DNA of 64,000 nt from Lachnospiraceae bacterium. GTDB taxonomy: Bacteria > Bacillota > Clostridia > Lachnospirales > Lachnospiraceae. The position numbers and the translations under genes are program-made. Positions within the stretch are counted from its first letter, which is position 1. The number at the start of each line of letters is the position of its first letter. A model generated the notes under the pieces. That model was not told the DNA's origin, made no database searches, and saw only the letters and a program-made list of their open reading frames with translations. Shown piece after piece: positions 24,513 to 34,290 of this stretch. The DNA lies in assembly GCA_002892395.1 (NCBI GenBank), contig NBBL01000006.1:1-64000 (forward strand), given 5' to 3'.

Positions 24513-25428
24513 GACCTCCTCCATCTCTGTGATAGTTATATTCCCAATACTGCCCCCAGCCTTTCTTTACCGCTTTGTTGATACTCTCATCTAAATATCT
24601 AAGGTATCCTTCTTCGGTTCTTCTTTTGCTTCTATCATCAATTCTGTTAAGAGCCGATTGTAAAAAAATTTCTCTCATCATTTCCGCATTCCCATGTGTA
24701 AAACTGTTCAAGAAAAGAATCAGCCTGAAATCGTCTTTGCTCGCATCACCGCTTGTATAAGAACCTTCAAATAATGCCTTCGCTTTTGCGTTATACCTGC
24801 ACATTGTTTCTATAACCTTATCTGTTTCCGGAACACTGTTTGACCTCTGATAAGTCAAAATCTTTTTTCTAATGCTGTCTTTAGGTGCAAACAACCTATA
24901 ATATTTATCAAGTTCGCCTTGCTTTGAAATGATTTTCCGTACACTTGAGTTCTCAAATTTATGAATATCGCCTGTCATCGCAATACATCTGTTTTCTTGA
25001 TACATTTCCACTTTCTCAAGTTGGTTATTAAAGTTCTTTTCAATTTGCCCTTTAACAAAAATGTGTATTCCTTTTCCCGATTGTGAAATTTCTACATAAG
25101 TACCGTTGAAGTCATTTATAAACATATCCAGTTTTTTATTATTTACATTATCCAAGTCGATACACACAAATGGATCATCCCTGCTTAACACAAAAGACAA
25201 TCCGTCACAACCACTACCCTCTATATTATTAACTGCTGTTTCAAAATCTGCCCATTGTTCTTTATTATTCCAGTCATCAGATTTTAATGTAATCGGACTC
25301 ACAGGAAGCTTCAGTATTTTTTCCTTACCTTTCAAACCCTGTTTTCTGATTTTCTTAAACCATAGCCACTGTTTGTATTCTCTTAATTCAATCGGAATAT
25401 TTCGTAAGTAATTTCCCTTGTTAATCAT
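24499..25428 (-). CDS. Primase-polymerase-like replication protein
   Basis: A protein of 309 residues from ATG 25428, with GGAGG 5 bases upstream. It contains the PrimPol-like pattern FVLSRDDPFVCIDLDNV (acidic metal residues D-x-D), SQSGKGIHIFVKG (S-G-x-x-H) and VEMYQENRCIAMTGD. These are the three motifs of the AEP/PrimPol domain found in plasmid and satellite replicases, including NrS-1-type polymerases. With the overlapping VapE-like gene it forms a split primase-helicase for replication of the excised circle. Confidence 0.82.
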   Translation of the reverse strand: MINKGNYLRNIPIELREYKQWLWFKKIRKQGLKGKEKILKLPVSPITLKSDDWNNKEQWADFETAVNNIEGSGCDGLSFVLSRDDPFVCIDLDNVNNKKLDMFINDFNGTYVEISQSGKGIHIFVKGQIEKNFNNQLEKVEMYQENRCIAMTGDIHKFENSSVRKIISKQGELDKYYRLFAPKDSIRKKILTYQRSNSVPETDKVIETMCRYNAKAKALFEGSYTSGDASKDDFRLILFLNSFTHGNAEMMREIFLQSALNRIDDRSKRRTEEGYLRYLDESINKAVKKGWGQYWEYNYHRDGGGHALE

Positions 25429-25518
25429 CGTAACCTCCAATCTTTATATTGCTGACGGAAGTACAACCTGATAAAATAATCTTGTCAGGGATGAAATACC
25501 AAGCTGTACTTTCATCTT

Positions 25519-25548
25519 GCCTTTAGTCATTTGGCTAAAGGCTTTTTT
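25519..25548 (+). terminator. Hairpin with T-run overlapping the end of the MobC-like gene
   Basis: GCCTTTAG/CTAAAGGC with an eight-base loop followed by TTTTTT on the plus strand. It overlaps the last codons of the minus-strand gene, so its T-run faces opposite to that gene. It may block readthrough from the left into int. Confidence 0.55.
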
Positions 25549-25984
25549 CTTGTATTGCTGCTTCTATTATTTCAGTAATCATTTTCAATTCATGCCTATA
25601 ACCCGCATCCAATTCTCCGTACTGCTTCACTCGTTTAAGTTCCGATAGAATTTCCTTTAGCTCATTTTTACAATTATCTATAACATTTCTTGTTGCGAAT
25701 ACTTTTATAGGAGCATTAAGGATTGCATTGGTCATATAATCCTGTCTGCTGAGTCCGGACATCGCAATCTTTTTGAAAATTAGCTCTCTATCTTTTTGAT
25801 TTGTTCTGAATGCTATGGTTACATCCTTTTTCCTGTGATTAGCAAATCGCTTGCCTTTATCTCGTTCCTTTTGTTTCCTCTCATCCTCCAATGCTTGCCA
25901 TTCTTCTTTACTCAGCAAATTTTTGGTCTTTTTCTTTTTACGATTTACAGCTTCATCATAACTTGGAAATTTCGGTGCTTTCAC
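25535..25984 (-). CDS. MobC-like/RHH protein of element B integrase module
   Basis: A protein of 149 residues using GTG 25984, with AAGGAGG 9 bases upstream. A lysine-rich N-terminus (VNRKKKKTKNLLSKEEW) precedes DVTIAFRTNQKDRELIFKKIAMSGLSRQDYMTNAIL, the same ribbon-helix-helix-like core as in the 109-residue gene of element A, then helices ELKEILSELKRVKQYGEL. It overlaps int by 29 bases. Element B therefore has two MobC-type proteins, one next to the relaxase and one next to int. Confidence 0.7.
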   Translation of the reverse strand: MKAPKFPSYDEAVNRKKKKTKNLLSKEEWQALEDERKQKERDKGKRFANHRKKDVTIAFRTNQKDRELIFKKIAMSGLSRQDYMTNAILNAPIKVFATRNVIDNCKNELKEILSELKRVKQYGELDAGYRHELKMITEIIEAAIQEKSL

Positions 25985-27059
25985 TATATTCGCCCTCCTT
26001 GTCCAATTTATCAGCCATATCCACCTGCTTATTTGGGAACATATGACTATAATCCATCAACACCTTTATGCTTTCATGCCCTGTTCTTGCTGCAATGTCA
26101 ACAGGTGTAAAACCCATTTCTATAAGTAGCGATATATGGCTGTGTCTCAGTGCATGAAGCTTGATTTTCTTAACCTTCGACTTTTTAATTCCTCGCTCCA
26201 TTTCCTTGTTAAAATATGTTTTACATTTTGGAAAGATTTGTTCATCTTCCGAAAAATATTCAATCTTCAAGAAATAGTCTTTAAGTTCTCTTATTAAAAA
26301 ATCCGGAAGCATAATTGTTCTTTTGCTTTTCGGTGTTTTCGGATCTGTAATAACTTCTTCTCCATTAATTCTCTGTGCTGATTTACTGATTCGCATCGTC
26401 TTTTTATCAAAGTCAAAATCAGCTTTTGTTAATGCTCTAAGTTCACCCAACCGAATACCTGTCCAATAAAGAATTTCAAAAGCATAAAATGAAATATCCT
26501 TGTCCTTAACAGCTTCTATAAATTTTAAGTACTCCTCTTTCGTCCAAAACTCCACTTCCTCATCACTTTTTTGCTTTCCTATACGCCCTGTTACCTTGCA
26601 AGGATTTTGCCTTAACCCGTAATACTTAACTGCATGGTTAAACATACAACTAAGCTGTGCGTGAATGGATTTAAGATAGGTCGGCTTATAGGCTTCTCCT
26701 TCCGCATTTTCAATGTTTAAGAGTACGTTATGCCACTTCTTTACTACAACAGGTTTAATCTCACTCATCTTCATACCGCTGAAAAACGGTAAAATCTTTG
26801 TTCTTATCATATGTTCTTTTGTCATCCAAGTATTTAGCCTTATTGTGCCTATGACATCAGCCTTATAAAGTTCAAAGTAATCCTCAAAGAGCATATTAAG
26901 AGAACCCGACATCTTTACCGTAAAATTCCTCTCATAAGTAATTGCCTCTTTCTTCGTTTCAAAGCCTCTTTTCAGCTTTTTTCTGCTCTGTCCGTCCCAA
27001 TCCTTATAATAGAATGAAGTGAACCATTTTCCGCTTTTTTCGTCCTTATATGCAGGCAT
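25956..27059 (-). CDS. int: Tyrosine recombinase (integrase) of element B
   Basis: A protein of 367 residues. The N-terminal arm-binding region (AYKDEKSGKWFTSFYYKDWDG) and core-binding region are followed by the catalytic domain with R in GIRLGELRAL, HxxR in LHALRHSHIS, H in TGHESIKVLMDYSH and Y in the same segment. It is homologous to the element A enzyme throughout, but with AT-rich codons. The start overlaps the xis stop by one base. It should act at the guaA end and at the TAGTATC arm sites. Confidence 0.93.
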   Translation of the reverse strand: MPAYKDEKSGKWFTSFYYKDWDGQSRKKLKRGFETKKEAITYERNFTVKMSGSLNMLFEDYFELYKADVIGTIRLNTWMTKEHMIRTKILPFFSGMKMSEIKPVVVKKWHNVLLNIENAEGEAYKPTYLKSIHAQLSCMFNHAVKYYGLRQNPCKVTGRIGKQKSDEEVEFWTKEEYLKFIEAVKDKDISFYAFEILYWTGIRLGELRALTKADFDFDKKTMRISKSAQRINGEEVITDPKTPKSKRTIMLPDFLIRELKDYFLKIEYFSEDEQIFPKCKTYFNKEMERGIKKSKVKKIKLHALRHSHISLLIEMGFTPVDIAARTGHESIKVLMDYSHMFPNKQVDMADKLDKEGEYSESTEISKL

Positions 27060-27244
27060 TATTCTCCCTCCTTCGCTTTGTAGATTTGTTCCATAAAATA
27101 TTTCTTATTGATTCTTCCCCTAAGGACAAGAAAGCCGTGTTCAGCAAGCTGCTTATTCATATCTCGGATGATTTTATAAGCTTGTTGCTGCGATATATTT
27201 AATAAATCGGCAACTTCATTTGAAGTAAGAAATAATTTCTCCAT
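27059..27244 (-). CDS. Excisionase-like HTH protein of element B
   Basis: A protein of 61 residues: KLFLTSNEVADLLNISQQQAYKIIRDMNKQLAEHGF, then a basic wing GRINKKYFMEQI. Same fold, size and place as the element A protein (11213-11407). Likely directs excision together with int. Confidence 0.78.
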   Translation of the reverse strand: MEKLFLTSNEVADLLNISQQQAYKIIRDMNKQLAEHGFLVLRGRINKKYFMEQIYKAKEGE

Positions 27245-27267
27245 CGTACTTTCCTCCTTTCTTTTTC

Positions 27268-27407
27268 AGAAACATATTTGCTTCTGTTTCTATTTTAGAT
27301 TATAAGTAGCTTTTTTGTTTCTGTCAATACTTTTTTCTAAATTTTATTTTTCTATTGTGTTTTTTCTTATTTTCGATTATATTATTAAGAGAAACAAATT
27401 TGCTCCT
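27268..27407. promoter_or_regulatory. Divergent promoters and operators between xis-int and XRE of element B
   Basis: Minus-strand promoter for xis-int: TTGACA (27322-27327), 17 bases, TATAAT (27299-27304), a perfect consensus. Plus-strand promoter for the regulator: TTGTGT (27355-27360), 17 bases, TATATT (27378-27383). An 18-base dyad occurs downstream of each start: AGAAACATATTTGCTTCT (27268-27285) and AGAAACAAATTTGCTCCT (27390-27407). This is a repressor-type arrangement, and related dyads lie at the element ends. Confidence 0.75.
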
Positions 27408-27422
27408 AAGGAGGTGTTTAAA

Positions 27423-27959
27423 TTGAGTTTGGGTAAATTGATAAAGAAATTCCGTGAACTAAGGAGAATTACTCAAAAGGCATTAGGAGACAGAATCCAT
27501 TTAGATGATGTAAGAATAAGACAATACGAACTTGATATTCGTACTCCTAAAGACGATGTCTTGGAAAATATTTCCGCTGCACTGCATGTAAACAAAGAGT
27601 ATTTGAAAGAACCTGATTATCCATATACGGAACATGATTTAATGCGATTTTTATTTAAGCTGGATGACAGTATTGAAGTAAATATACGACCTGTTATCCT
27701 AAATGATGAAGATCCCGAATACACTACCACAGGTATATATTTCGGCAGTGAAGCTATATTAAGAGTTCGCAATATGCTTGAACAGTGGCAGGAAATGAAA
27801 GAGAAATATGAAAATAACGAAATTACTAAAGAAGCCTTACAGGATTGGAAAGCAAACTATCCTGACAGCCTGAAAAAAGATTATGTTCCTTTTGAAGAAA
27901 GCAATGTAAAGTTTTATAGAAAAGGCATAACGGCTAAGATTCCACCAGATATAAAATAA
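27423..27959 (+). CDS. XRE-family regulator of element B
   Basis: A protein of 178 residues starting at TTG 27423, with AAGGAGG 8 bases upstream; no ATG fits. N-terminal helix-turn-helix (LGKLIKKFRELRRITQKALGDRI; RIRQYELDIRTPKDDVLENISAALHVN). The C-terminal part includes a conserved segment EQWQEMKEKYENNEITKEALQDWKANYP, which has a counterpart in the element A regulator (MMQHWYEAWKQDQKDSASLDDYINWKLNYP). Likely represses the perfect-consensus int promoter through the flanking dyads. Confidence 0.87.
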   Translation: MSLGKLIKKFRELRRITQKALGDRIHLDDVRIRQYELDIRTPKDDVLENISAALHVNKEYLKEPDYPYTEHDLMRFLFKLDDSIEVNIRPVILNDEDPEYTTTGIYFGSEAILRVRNMLEQWQEMKEKYENNEITKEALQDWKANYPDSLKKDYVPFEESNVKFYRKGITAKIPPDIK

Positions 27960-27967
27960 GCACAGAA

Positions 27968-28024
27968 AAAGCACATAGCTGAAAGATTTTTAGGCTCTTA
28001 AAGTTATGTGCTTTGCTTTCTTAT
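27968..28024 (+). terminator. Terminator after the element B regulator
   Basis: AAAGCACATA/TATGTGCTTT stem (27968-27977, 28005-28014) with a long loop, then GCTTTCTT. Eight bases after the stop codon. Confidence 0.6.
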
Positions 28025-28065
28025 AATATTCAATTATTAGAGGAAACTGTATTCCCATTTGACAT

Positions 28066-28578
28066 TTACAGTGATTTTTTTCTTGTAATAATAATTCCTG
28101 CAATCAATGCTATTAAAGCAAAAGGAAACACTCTAATGAAAATCCATTCAAAGGCATGAACCAATACACCCGCAACGGCTAATTCAGGATTATTATAATC
28201 CCAATTCAGATATGAACTATTTATCATCAAGAGAACAAGAAAAACAATTATCACGCCAATGCATGATAATATCATGAGACCATGCAACAATTTTCTACTT
28301 GAATCTTTCTTCTGTGCTAATTGAAGATTTATCACCTCTAATTTTTGTGAAATTACCTCTAAATCATTTGCCTTCGACTCTTCAATATTTTCTCCTAATA
28401 ATGTGCTGACGGGAATCTCTAATATCTCCGATAAAGAAATAAGCATTTCTGAATCGGGAACTGATAATCCTCTCTCCCACTTTGATACAGTTTGTCTTAC
28501 GACATTAAGTTTAATAGCAAGCTCATCCTGTGAAAGCCCTTTAGATTTTCTGCTTATTTTAATATTTTCATTTAACAT
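28066..28578 (-). CDS. XRE regulator with C-terminal membrane helices
   Basis: A protein of 170 residues. The N-terminal helix-turn-helix (LNENIKISRKSKGLSQDELAIKLNVVRQTVSKWERGLSVPD) is followed by a coiled segment and two membrane helices (LMILSCIGVIIVFLVLLMI, about residues 100-118; VFPFALIALIAGIIIT, about 150-165). Membrane-tethered regulators of this kind are common in Firmicutes; the signal is unknown. It is the last gene before the right end of element B and points away from guaA. Confidence 0.82.
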   Translation of the reverse strand: MLNENIKISRKSKGLSQDELAIKLNVVRQTVSKWERGLSVPDSEMLISLSEILEIPVSTLLGENIEESKANDLEVISQKLEVINLQLAQKKDSSRKLLHGLMILSCIGVIIVFLVLLMINSSYLNWDYNNPELAVAGVLVHAFEWIFIRVFPFALIALIAGIIITRKKSL

Positions 28579-28678
28579 ATTGAAAACCTCCTTTCACAGT
28601 GGATTATAGTCTTAAATATCCTGTTGCTTCAAGCAATGCATATTAACATACGTATAATTTCATATGATTTGACTTGTT

Positions 28679-28839
28679 TCTTCCACAAAAGCCTCCCACC
28701 AAAATGATGGAAGGCTTTTATAAACTTTTACCTACCTTATTGACCTTCGGTCAATAAGTATCGCTCGTAAAACTCGCTCAATTCAACAACTCCCTTTTGA
28801 ACCTGTTTTTTCAGCTTTTTAGTATCAAAATAGTATCAC
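28679..28839. repeat. Right-end repeat of element B (copy 2 of the B/C end repeat)
   Basis: Matches 487-648. It contains hairpins around 28686-28716 (AAAGCCT..AAGGCTTTT) and 28737-28757 (TTATTGACC/GGTCAATAA, perfect), and the arm motif at its right edge. The rest of 28579-28917 carries no gene. Confidence 0.75.
28820..28839. promoter_or_regulatory. Putative integrase arm site, right end of element B
   Basis: TAGTATCAAAATAGTATCAC, partner of 12338-12357, 78 bases inside the att core. Confidence 0.6.
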
Positions 28840-28898
28840 TCAAGAGTTTTTTGTTTCCACATATCGCTAAAACCCACTGTTTTCAATGGTTTTAAAAT

Positions 28899-28916
28899 AG
28901 TAACATATTTGTTTCT
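28899..28916. promoter_or_regulatory. Dyad motif at the right end of element B
   Basis: AGTAACATATTTGTTTCT matches 16 of 18 bases of the control-region dyad at 27268-27285. It ends one base before the guaA stop codon and att core. Confidence 0.55.
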
Positions 28917-28917
28917 G

Positions 28918-28929
28918 TTACTCAAACTC
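28918..28929. promoter_or_regulatory. att core at the 3' end of guaA
   Basis: TTACTCAAACTC is the complement of the last four codons of guaA including the stop. It matches 9 of 12 bases of the cores at 726 and 12222. The guaA 3' end is a known integration hotspot for genomic islands. Confidence 0.7.
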
Positions 28930-30474
28930 AATCGTTCCCGGCGGCTTACTCGTAATATCATAGAGCACGCGGTTTACGTGCCTCACCTCATTGATGATGC
29001 GGCTGGTTACAGTCTGCAGCACGCTCCACGGAATCTCTGCGCTCTCGGCCGTCATAAAATCAATGGTCTTGACCGCACGCAGGCAAACGGCATAGTCATA
29101 GGTTCGCTCATCTCCCATTACGCCGACGGAGCGCATATTGGTGAGTGCTGCGAAGTATTGGTTAATCTCCGAATCCAGGTTAGCCTTTGCGATCTCCTCG
29201 CGGTAAATTGCATCCGCCTCCTGCACGATCCTTACTTTTTCTTCCGTCACTTCCCCAATGATCCGGATTCCCAGCCCCGGTCCCGGAAACGGCTGACGAA
29301 ACACCAGCTTCTTCGGAATGCCAAGCTCCAGCCCTACTCTCCTCACTTCATCCTTAAAGAGAGGGCGTAACGGCTCAATGATCTCTTTGAAATCCACAAA
29401 ATCCGGGAGCCCTCCCACGTTATGATGGGATTTAATGACTGCGCTCTCTCCGCCGAGCCCGCTTTCCACCACATCCGGATAAATGGTTCCCTGTACCAGA
29501 AAATCGACTGTTCCGATCTTTTTCGCCTCTTCTTCAAAGACGCGAATGAACTCTTCTCCTATTATTTTCCGCTTCTGCTCCGGCTCGGTCACTCCCTTCA
29601 GCCTCTGATAGAAGCGCTGCCTGGCGTCAACGTGAACAAAATTCAGCTGATACGCGCCGCCCGCACCAAAGACCGCATCCACCTCCGCTGCCTCGTTTTT
29701 CCGCAGCAAACCGTGATCGACAAACACGCAGGTGAGCTGGGAACCGATTGCCTTGGACATAAGGACTGCCGCCACGGAGGAATCCACGCCGCCGGACAGT
29801 GCGCAGAGCGCCTTCCCGTTCCCCACCTTTTCTCGAATTTCCTCAATCGCATGCTTGGCAAAGGATTCCATTCTCCAGCTTCCGCTGCACCCGCAGATAT
29901 CCTGAACAAAATTTTTAAGAATCCTGGCCCCCTCCACCGTATGGAGCACTTCGGGATGAAACTGAATGGCATACAGATGATTCTCACGATTTTCCGCAAC
30001 TGCCACCGGGCAGTGCTTCGAATGGGCAACAACAGAAAAGCCCTCAGGAAGCGCGGAGATATAGTCAAAATGACTCATCCAGACCGTGGTGGTCTCCGGC
30101 ACGCCGCGCATCAGAGGGGAGTCCTCAACATCCAGCGTGATGTCTGTCTTTCCGTACTCGCGCTCGGTGGCCCGCTCCACCTTACCGCCAAGCACCCAGC
30201 TCATAAGCTGTGCGCCGTAGCAAAGACCGAGCACCGGAATTCCAAGGTGAAACAGCTCCGGATCACAGCTTGCCGCCCCCGATTCATAGCAGCTGTTCGG
30301 GCCTCCGGTCAAAATAATTCCCTTGGGCTTCATGGCCTTGATCTCCCGAAGGCTTGTCCGGTAGGAGTAAATTTCACAATAGACATTGTTTTCCCGCACC
30401 CTGCGGGCCACCAGCTGATTGTACTGTCCGCCGAAGTCGATGACTAAAATTTTTTCCAGTTTTTGAATTTCCAA
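28918..30474 (-). CDS. guaA: GMP synthase (glutamine-hydrolysing)
   Basis: A protein of 518 residues. TTG 30474 is chosen because AGGAAGG is 6 bases upstream and the family N-terminus ([20 protein letters not shown]) follows; an upstream ATG has no site. The class I amidotransferase domain has the cysteine in [11 protein letters not shown] and His-Glu in IQFHPEV. The ATP pyrophosphatase has the P-loop [14 protein letters not shown], and the C-terminal dimer domain ends PPGTIEFE. It converts XMP to GMP in the cytosol. The last codons double as the attachment site for the elements to the left, and the gene stays complete after integration. Confidence 0.97.
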   Translation of the reverse strand: MEIQKLEKILVIDFGGQYNQLVARRVRENNVYCEIYSYRTSLREIKAMKPKGIILTGGPNSCYESGAASCDPELFHLGIPVLGLCYGAQLMSWVLGGKVERATEREYGKTDITLDVEDSPLMRGVPETTTVWMSHFDYISALPEGFSVVAHSKHCPVAVAENRENHLYAIQFHPEVLHTVEGARILKNFVQDICGCSGSWRMESFAKHAIEEIREKVGNGKALCALSGGVDSSVAAVLMSKAIGSQLTCVFVDHGLLRKNEAAEVDAVFGAGGAYQLNFVHVDARQRFYQRLKGVTEPEQKRKIIGEEFIRVFEEEAKKIGTVDFLVQGTIYPDVVESGLGGESAVIKSHHNVGGLPDFVDFKEIIEPLRPLFKDEVRRVGLELGIPKKLVFRQPFPGPGLGIRIIGEVTEEKVRIVQEADAIYREEIAKANLDSEINQYFAALTNMRSVGVMGDERTYDYAVCLRAVKTIDFMTAESAEIPWSVLQTVTSRIINEVRHVNRVLYDITSKPPGTIEFE

Positions 30475-30557
30475 ATGTACCCTTCCTCCCCTTGGTTCAA
30501 GAATCTTCAACGTACCGCTGCTCCGATCTGCATCCCGGGCGGCGTAAAAAGCTTCCT

Positions 30558-33401
30558 TTATCCGGCATTTCCGATCTGCGTCAGATAATGCCTTACATAG
30601 TTTCCCGTCCAGGATTCCGGACGCTTTGCAATTTCCTCCGGTGTGCCGGTTGCCACAACGGTGCCGCCGCCTTCTCCGCCCTCCGGTCCCATGTCGATAA
30701 TATAATCCGCCGTTTTTATCACGTCAAGATTATGTTCGATGACAATCACCGTATTGCCGCTGTCTGAAAGGCGTCGAAGAATGGTCACCAGCTTATGCAC
30801 ATCTGCAAAATGCAGTCCCGTTGTCGGCTCGTCCAGAATATACACGGTCTTTCCCGTGCCGCGTTTTGAAAGCTCGCTGGCCAGCTTAATCCGCTGGGCC
30901 TCCCCGCCTGAAAGCTGGGTGCTGGGCTGCCCCAGACGGATGTAGCCGAGACCCACCTCACAGAGCGTCTGTATCTTTCTGGCGATGGAGGGAACATTGG
31001 AAAAGAAGCCCAGGGCTTCCTCAACGGTCATTTCCAGGATATCATAAATGGATTTCCCCTTGTATTTTACCTCCAGGGTCTCCCGGTTGTAGCGTTTTCC
31101 ATGGCACACCTCGCAGGGCACATAGACATCCGGCAGAAAGTGCATCTCGATTTTTACAATCCCGTCTCCGGAGCAGGCCTCACATCGGCCGCCCTTTACA
31201 TTGAAGCTGAACCGTCCCTTCTTATACCCCCGCTCCTTTGCATCCGGAGTCGTGGAAAACAGCTCACGTATCATATCAAACACACCGGTGTAGGTCGCCG
31301 GATTGGAACGAGGCGTCCGCCCGATGGGGGACTGATCAATTGCAATCACCTTGTCCAGCTGCTCGATCCCTTCGATCGCGTCAAAATTTCCCGGAATGAC
31401 CCGTGCCCGATTCAGACGCTTAGCAAGATACTTATAGAGAATTTCATTCACCAGCGAGGACTTCCCGGAACCGGAAACCCCCGTCACGCAAGTCATGATC
31501 CCCAGCGGAATCTCCACGTGGATTCCCCGCAGATTATTTTCCCTGGCTCCTTTCACCGTAAGCCACCCGATCGGCTTTCTTCTCTGCTCCGGCAGAGGAA
31601 TCCGGATTTTTCCGGAGAGATACTGCCCGGTTATGCTGTCCGGATTTTTCATCAGGTCCTCTGCGGTTCCCTGGGCAACCACCCTTCCGCCGTGTTCTCC
31701 CGCCCCCGGGCCGATGTCCACAATCCAGTCTGCGGCCCGCATGGTATCCTCGTCATGCTCGACCACAAGAACCGTGTTGCCCAGATCCCGCAGGTGCTTC
31801 AAGGTTCCGATCAGCTTGTCATTATCCCTTTGATGGAGTCCGATGCTGGGCTCGTCCAGGATGTAGGCCACACCCACCAGACCGGAGCCAATCTGTGTCG
31901 CCAGGCGAATGCGCTGGGCTTCTCCCCCTGATAAGGTGCCTGTGGCGCGGCTGAGCGCCAGATAATCCAGTCCCACATCAATCAAAAAGGATACGCGATT
32001 CCGAATCTCTCTTAGAATCTGCTCCCCGATTCTCTGCTGCGTCTCCGTGAGCGCCAGCTGATCCAGAAACTCCCGGAAATGAACAATCGGCATATCAGTC
32101 GCATCGAAGATATTTTTGTCCCCCACCGTCACTGCGAGACTGGACTGCTTCAGGCGCTTGCCGCCGCAAAGCGGACAAGGCGTGATCCGCATATAGGACT
32201 CGTATTCCTCCTTCATTGTATCGGAGAATGTCTCCTTGTAGCGGCGGTTCTCATTTTCAATCAGACCCTCAAAGGCAATGTCATAAACGCCTTCTCCCCG
32301 CTGTCCCTTGTAGCGAACCTTTATTTCTTCTCCTCCGGTTCCAAATATAAGAATGTCCCGTATCTTCTTTGGATAGTCCTGAAACGGTGTGTCCAAGTTG
32401 AAGCAATAGTGCTCCGAAAGGGCACAGAGCAGTGCATTGGTAAAGCTGCCCTTCTGATTGCAGGAGTTCCAGCCCGGCGCGATGATCGCCCCCTCGTTGA
32501 TGGAAAGACTCTCGTCCGGAATCATGAGCCCTACATCAAATTCCATTTTGTACCCCAGTCCCAGGCACTCGGGGCAGGCGCCGTATGGGTTATTGAAGGA
32601 AAAGCTGCGCGGCTCCACCTCCTCAATGGAAATTCCGCAGTCCGGGCAGGCAAAGCTCTGAGAAAAGTGAATTTCCTCACCGCCAATCACATCCACCGCA
32701 GCAATGCCCCCGGTCAGTGCCAGCGCTGTCTCCAGCGAGTCTGTAAGGCGTTTCTGCATCCCCTCCCGAACCACCAGACGATCCACAACCACCTCGATGG
32801 AGTGCTTAAGGTTTCGATCCAGCTTGATCTCTTCCGTCAGCTCATAGAGGCTTCCGTCCACCCGCACCCTCACATATCCGCTCTTTTTCGCCTGCGCCAG
32901 CACTCGCTCATGGCGTCCCTTTTTCCCCCGCACCACCGGAGCCAGGATTTGAATGCGCGTCTTTTCCGGCAGGGATCGAATTTTATCCACCATCTGGTCG
33001 ATGGTCTGTTTTCGGATCGGTTTTCCGCAGCCGGGACAATGGGGAATCCCCACCCGCGCATAGAGGAGACGCATATAATCGTAGATTTCCGTCACCGTTC
33101 CCACAGTGGAGCGGGGATTTCGATTGGTGCTTTTCTGGTCGATGGAAATGGCGGGAGAAAGCCCCTCAATGCTCTCTACCTCCGGCTTCTCCATCCGCCC
33201 CAGGAACATACGGGCATAAGAAGAGAGGGACTCCATGTAACGGCGCTGTCCCTCTGCATAGATGGTGTCAAAGGCGAGACTGGATTTCCCTGAGCCCGAA
33301 AGTCCGGTCAGAACCACCAGCTCATCCCGCGGAATATCCAGATTGATGTGCTTCAGATTGTGCTCCGAAGCGCCTCGTATTTTAATGTATTGCTTTGCCA
33401 T
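30558..33401 (-). CDS. uvrA: Excinuclease ABC subunit A
   Basis: A protein of 947 residues, full family length. It has two ABC modules with Walker A at [13 protein letters not shown] (N-terminal) and [13 protein letters not shown] (C-terminal), both followed by LSGGEAQRI signatures. Zinc-finger cysteines occur at [22 protein letters not shown] and [14 protein letters not shown]. It recognises DNA damage in nucleotide excision repair with UvrB. It lies 83 bases upstream of guaA on the same strand. The uvrB and uvrC genes are not in the window. Confidence 0.98.
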   Translation of the reverse strand: MAKQYIKIRGASEHNLKHINLDIPRDELVVLTGLSGSGKSSLAFDTIYAEGQRRYMESLSSYARMFLGRMEKPEVESIEGLSPAISIDQKSTNRNPRSTVGTVTEIYDYMRLLYARVGIPHCPGCGKPIRKQTIDQMVDKIRSLPEKTRIQILAPVVRGKKGRHERVLAQAKKSGYVRVRVDGSLYELTEEIKLDRNLKHSIEVVVDRLVVREGMQKRLTDSLETALALTGGIAAVDVIGGEEIHFSQSFACPDCGISIEEVEPRSFSFNNPYGACPECLGLGYKMEFDVGLMIPDESLSINEGAIIAPGWNSCNQKGSFTNALLCALSEHYCFNLDTPFQDYPKKIRDILIFGTGGEEIKVRYKGQRGEGVYDIAFEGLIENENRRYKETFSDTMKEEYESYMRITPCPLCGGKRLKQSSLAVTVGDKNIFDATDMPIVHFREFLDQLALTETQQRIGEQILREIRNRVSFLIDVGLDYLALSRATGTLSGGEAQRIRLATQIGSGLVGVAYILDEPSIGLHQRDNDKLIGTLKHLRDLGNTVLVVEHDEDTMRAADWIVDIGPGAGEHGGRVVAQGTAEDLMKNPDSITGQYLSGKIRIPLPEQRRKPIGWLTVKGARENNLRGIHVEIPLGIMTCVTGVSGSGKSSLVNEILYKYLAKRLNRARVIPGNFDAIEGIEQLDKVIAIDQSPIGRTPRSNPATYTGVFDMIRELFSTTPDAKERGYKKGRFSFNVKGGRCEACSGDGIVKIEMHFLPDVYVPCEVCHGKRYNRETLEVKYKGKSIYDILEMTVEEALGFFSNVPSIARKIQTLCEVGLGYIRLGQPSTQLSGGEAQRIKLASELSKRGTGKTVYILDEPTTGLHFADVHKLVTILRRLSDSGNTVIVIEHNLDVIKTADYIIDMGPEGGEGGGTVVATGTPEEIAKRPESWTGNYVRHYLTQIGNAG

Positions 33402-33466
33402 AAACTCTCAGCCTTTCATGGTTCCGAACCTGCCTTGCCTTGCACGCGGTACCTCTTCAGGCGCTC

Positions 33467-34255
33467 TCACCTGCTTTTGTCCACTAAAATCAGGTTGATG
33501 TTCTGCTCCTCGTAGTACGTTCGATACGGCTCTGCCAGTTCCTCGTTGCTGATTACATTGGAGATCTCATTGAGACCGGCAAACCGGGCAAAAGCCTTTC
33601 GGTCTGTTTTCCCTGCGTTCAGCATCAGATAGACAGCAGCGCTGTTTCCCAGTACATACCGGTACAACACAAGCTCCGAGCGATTCCGGATCGAATATCC
33701 GTATCCCAATTCCGCTCCGTCCACCGTAAAAAAGGCCTTGTTAAAGTAGTACTGTGAAAGATTTTCCACGGTGAACTCGTCTAAGGTCTCAATATGGTTT
33801 TTTCCCGCGTGAATTTTTCCTCCCAGCAAAAGAATGGAAAAGCGCGGATCCGAAGCAAGCTCCAGCACTGCAGTCACGCTGGGGGTTACCACCGTGACCT
33901 GCCTTTTATCCGATCCTGCCAGAAAGCGGCACAGCAGATTTCCCGTCATTCCCGCTCCCACAAATACATTGTCTCCCGTCTCAATCAAAGCGGCCGCCTC
34001 TGCTGCAATCTGCCTTTTTTCTTCCAGCTTGGGATCCGGTTTCGGGAGGAATCCACCTGTCGGAGCATGCTCCGCCCGGAACAGCCGTTCCGCCCCGCCC
34101 CGTCTTTTTAAAAGCTTTCCCTGCTTCGCCAGCTCTGCCAGATCTCTCCTCACCGTGGCGGGAGACGCCTCGGTAAGAAACAAAAGCTGTTCAAAGCTGG
34201 CCGTATTCTTTTCCCTCAGATAATCAAGAATCCGTTCCTGTCTGAGCTCCTTCAA
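33467..34255 (-). CDS. DeoR/GlpR-family transcriptional regulator
   Basis: A protein of 262 residues from TTG 34255, with GGGGAG 4 bases upstream. The N-terminal DeoR winged HTH ([54 protein letters not shown]) is followed by the DeoRC sugar-phosphate sensor domain ([38 protein letters not shown]). It follows deoC by 35 bases and is probably cotranscribed. It may regulate deoC and perhaps itself through the direct repeats at 35090-35122; the inducer may be a deoxyribose phosphate. Confidence 0.88.
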   Translation of the reverse strand: MKELRQERILDYLREKNTASFEQLLFLTEASPATVRRDLAELAKQGKLLKRRGGAERLFRAEHAPTGGFLPKPDPKLEEKRQIAAEAAALIETGDNVFVGAGMTGNLLCRFLAGSDKRQVTVVTPSVTAVLELASDPRFSILLLGGKIHAGKNHIETLDEFTVENLSQYYFNKAFFTVDGAELGYGYSIRNRSELVLYRYVLGNSAAVYLMLNAGKTDRKAFARFAGLNEISNVISNEELAEPYRTYYEEQNINLILVDKSR

Positions 34256-34290
34256 GCTGCTCCCCTCTCTTGTAACCGGAATCTCCGCAA

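Larger units (their letters stand above)
12222..28929. mobile_element. Element B: mobilizable element with type I restriction cargo, at guaA
   Basis: It is bounded by the att core at 12222-12233 and the guaA 3' end at 28918-28929. Inside each end is a TAGTATC pair (12338-12357, 28820-28839), and next to each core an 18-base dyad (12243-12260, 28899-28916). Gene order from the left: dinD-like, hsdM, AAA/HEPN-like, hsdS, hsdR, XRE, relaxase, mobC, VapE-like, primase, MobC-like, int, xis, divergent XRE, membrane XRE. Base composition is AT-rich throughout, sharply unlike guaA. No transfer-pore genes are present. Confidence 0.78.

Noticed and set aside
32079-33293. 404-codon plus-strand frame opposite uvrA
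   Set aside because: Antisense to a universally conserved gene of correct length.
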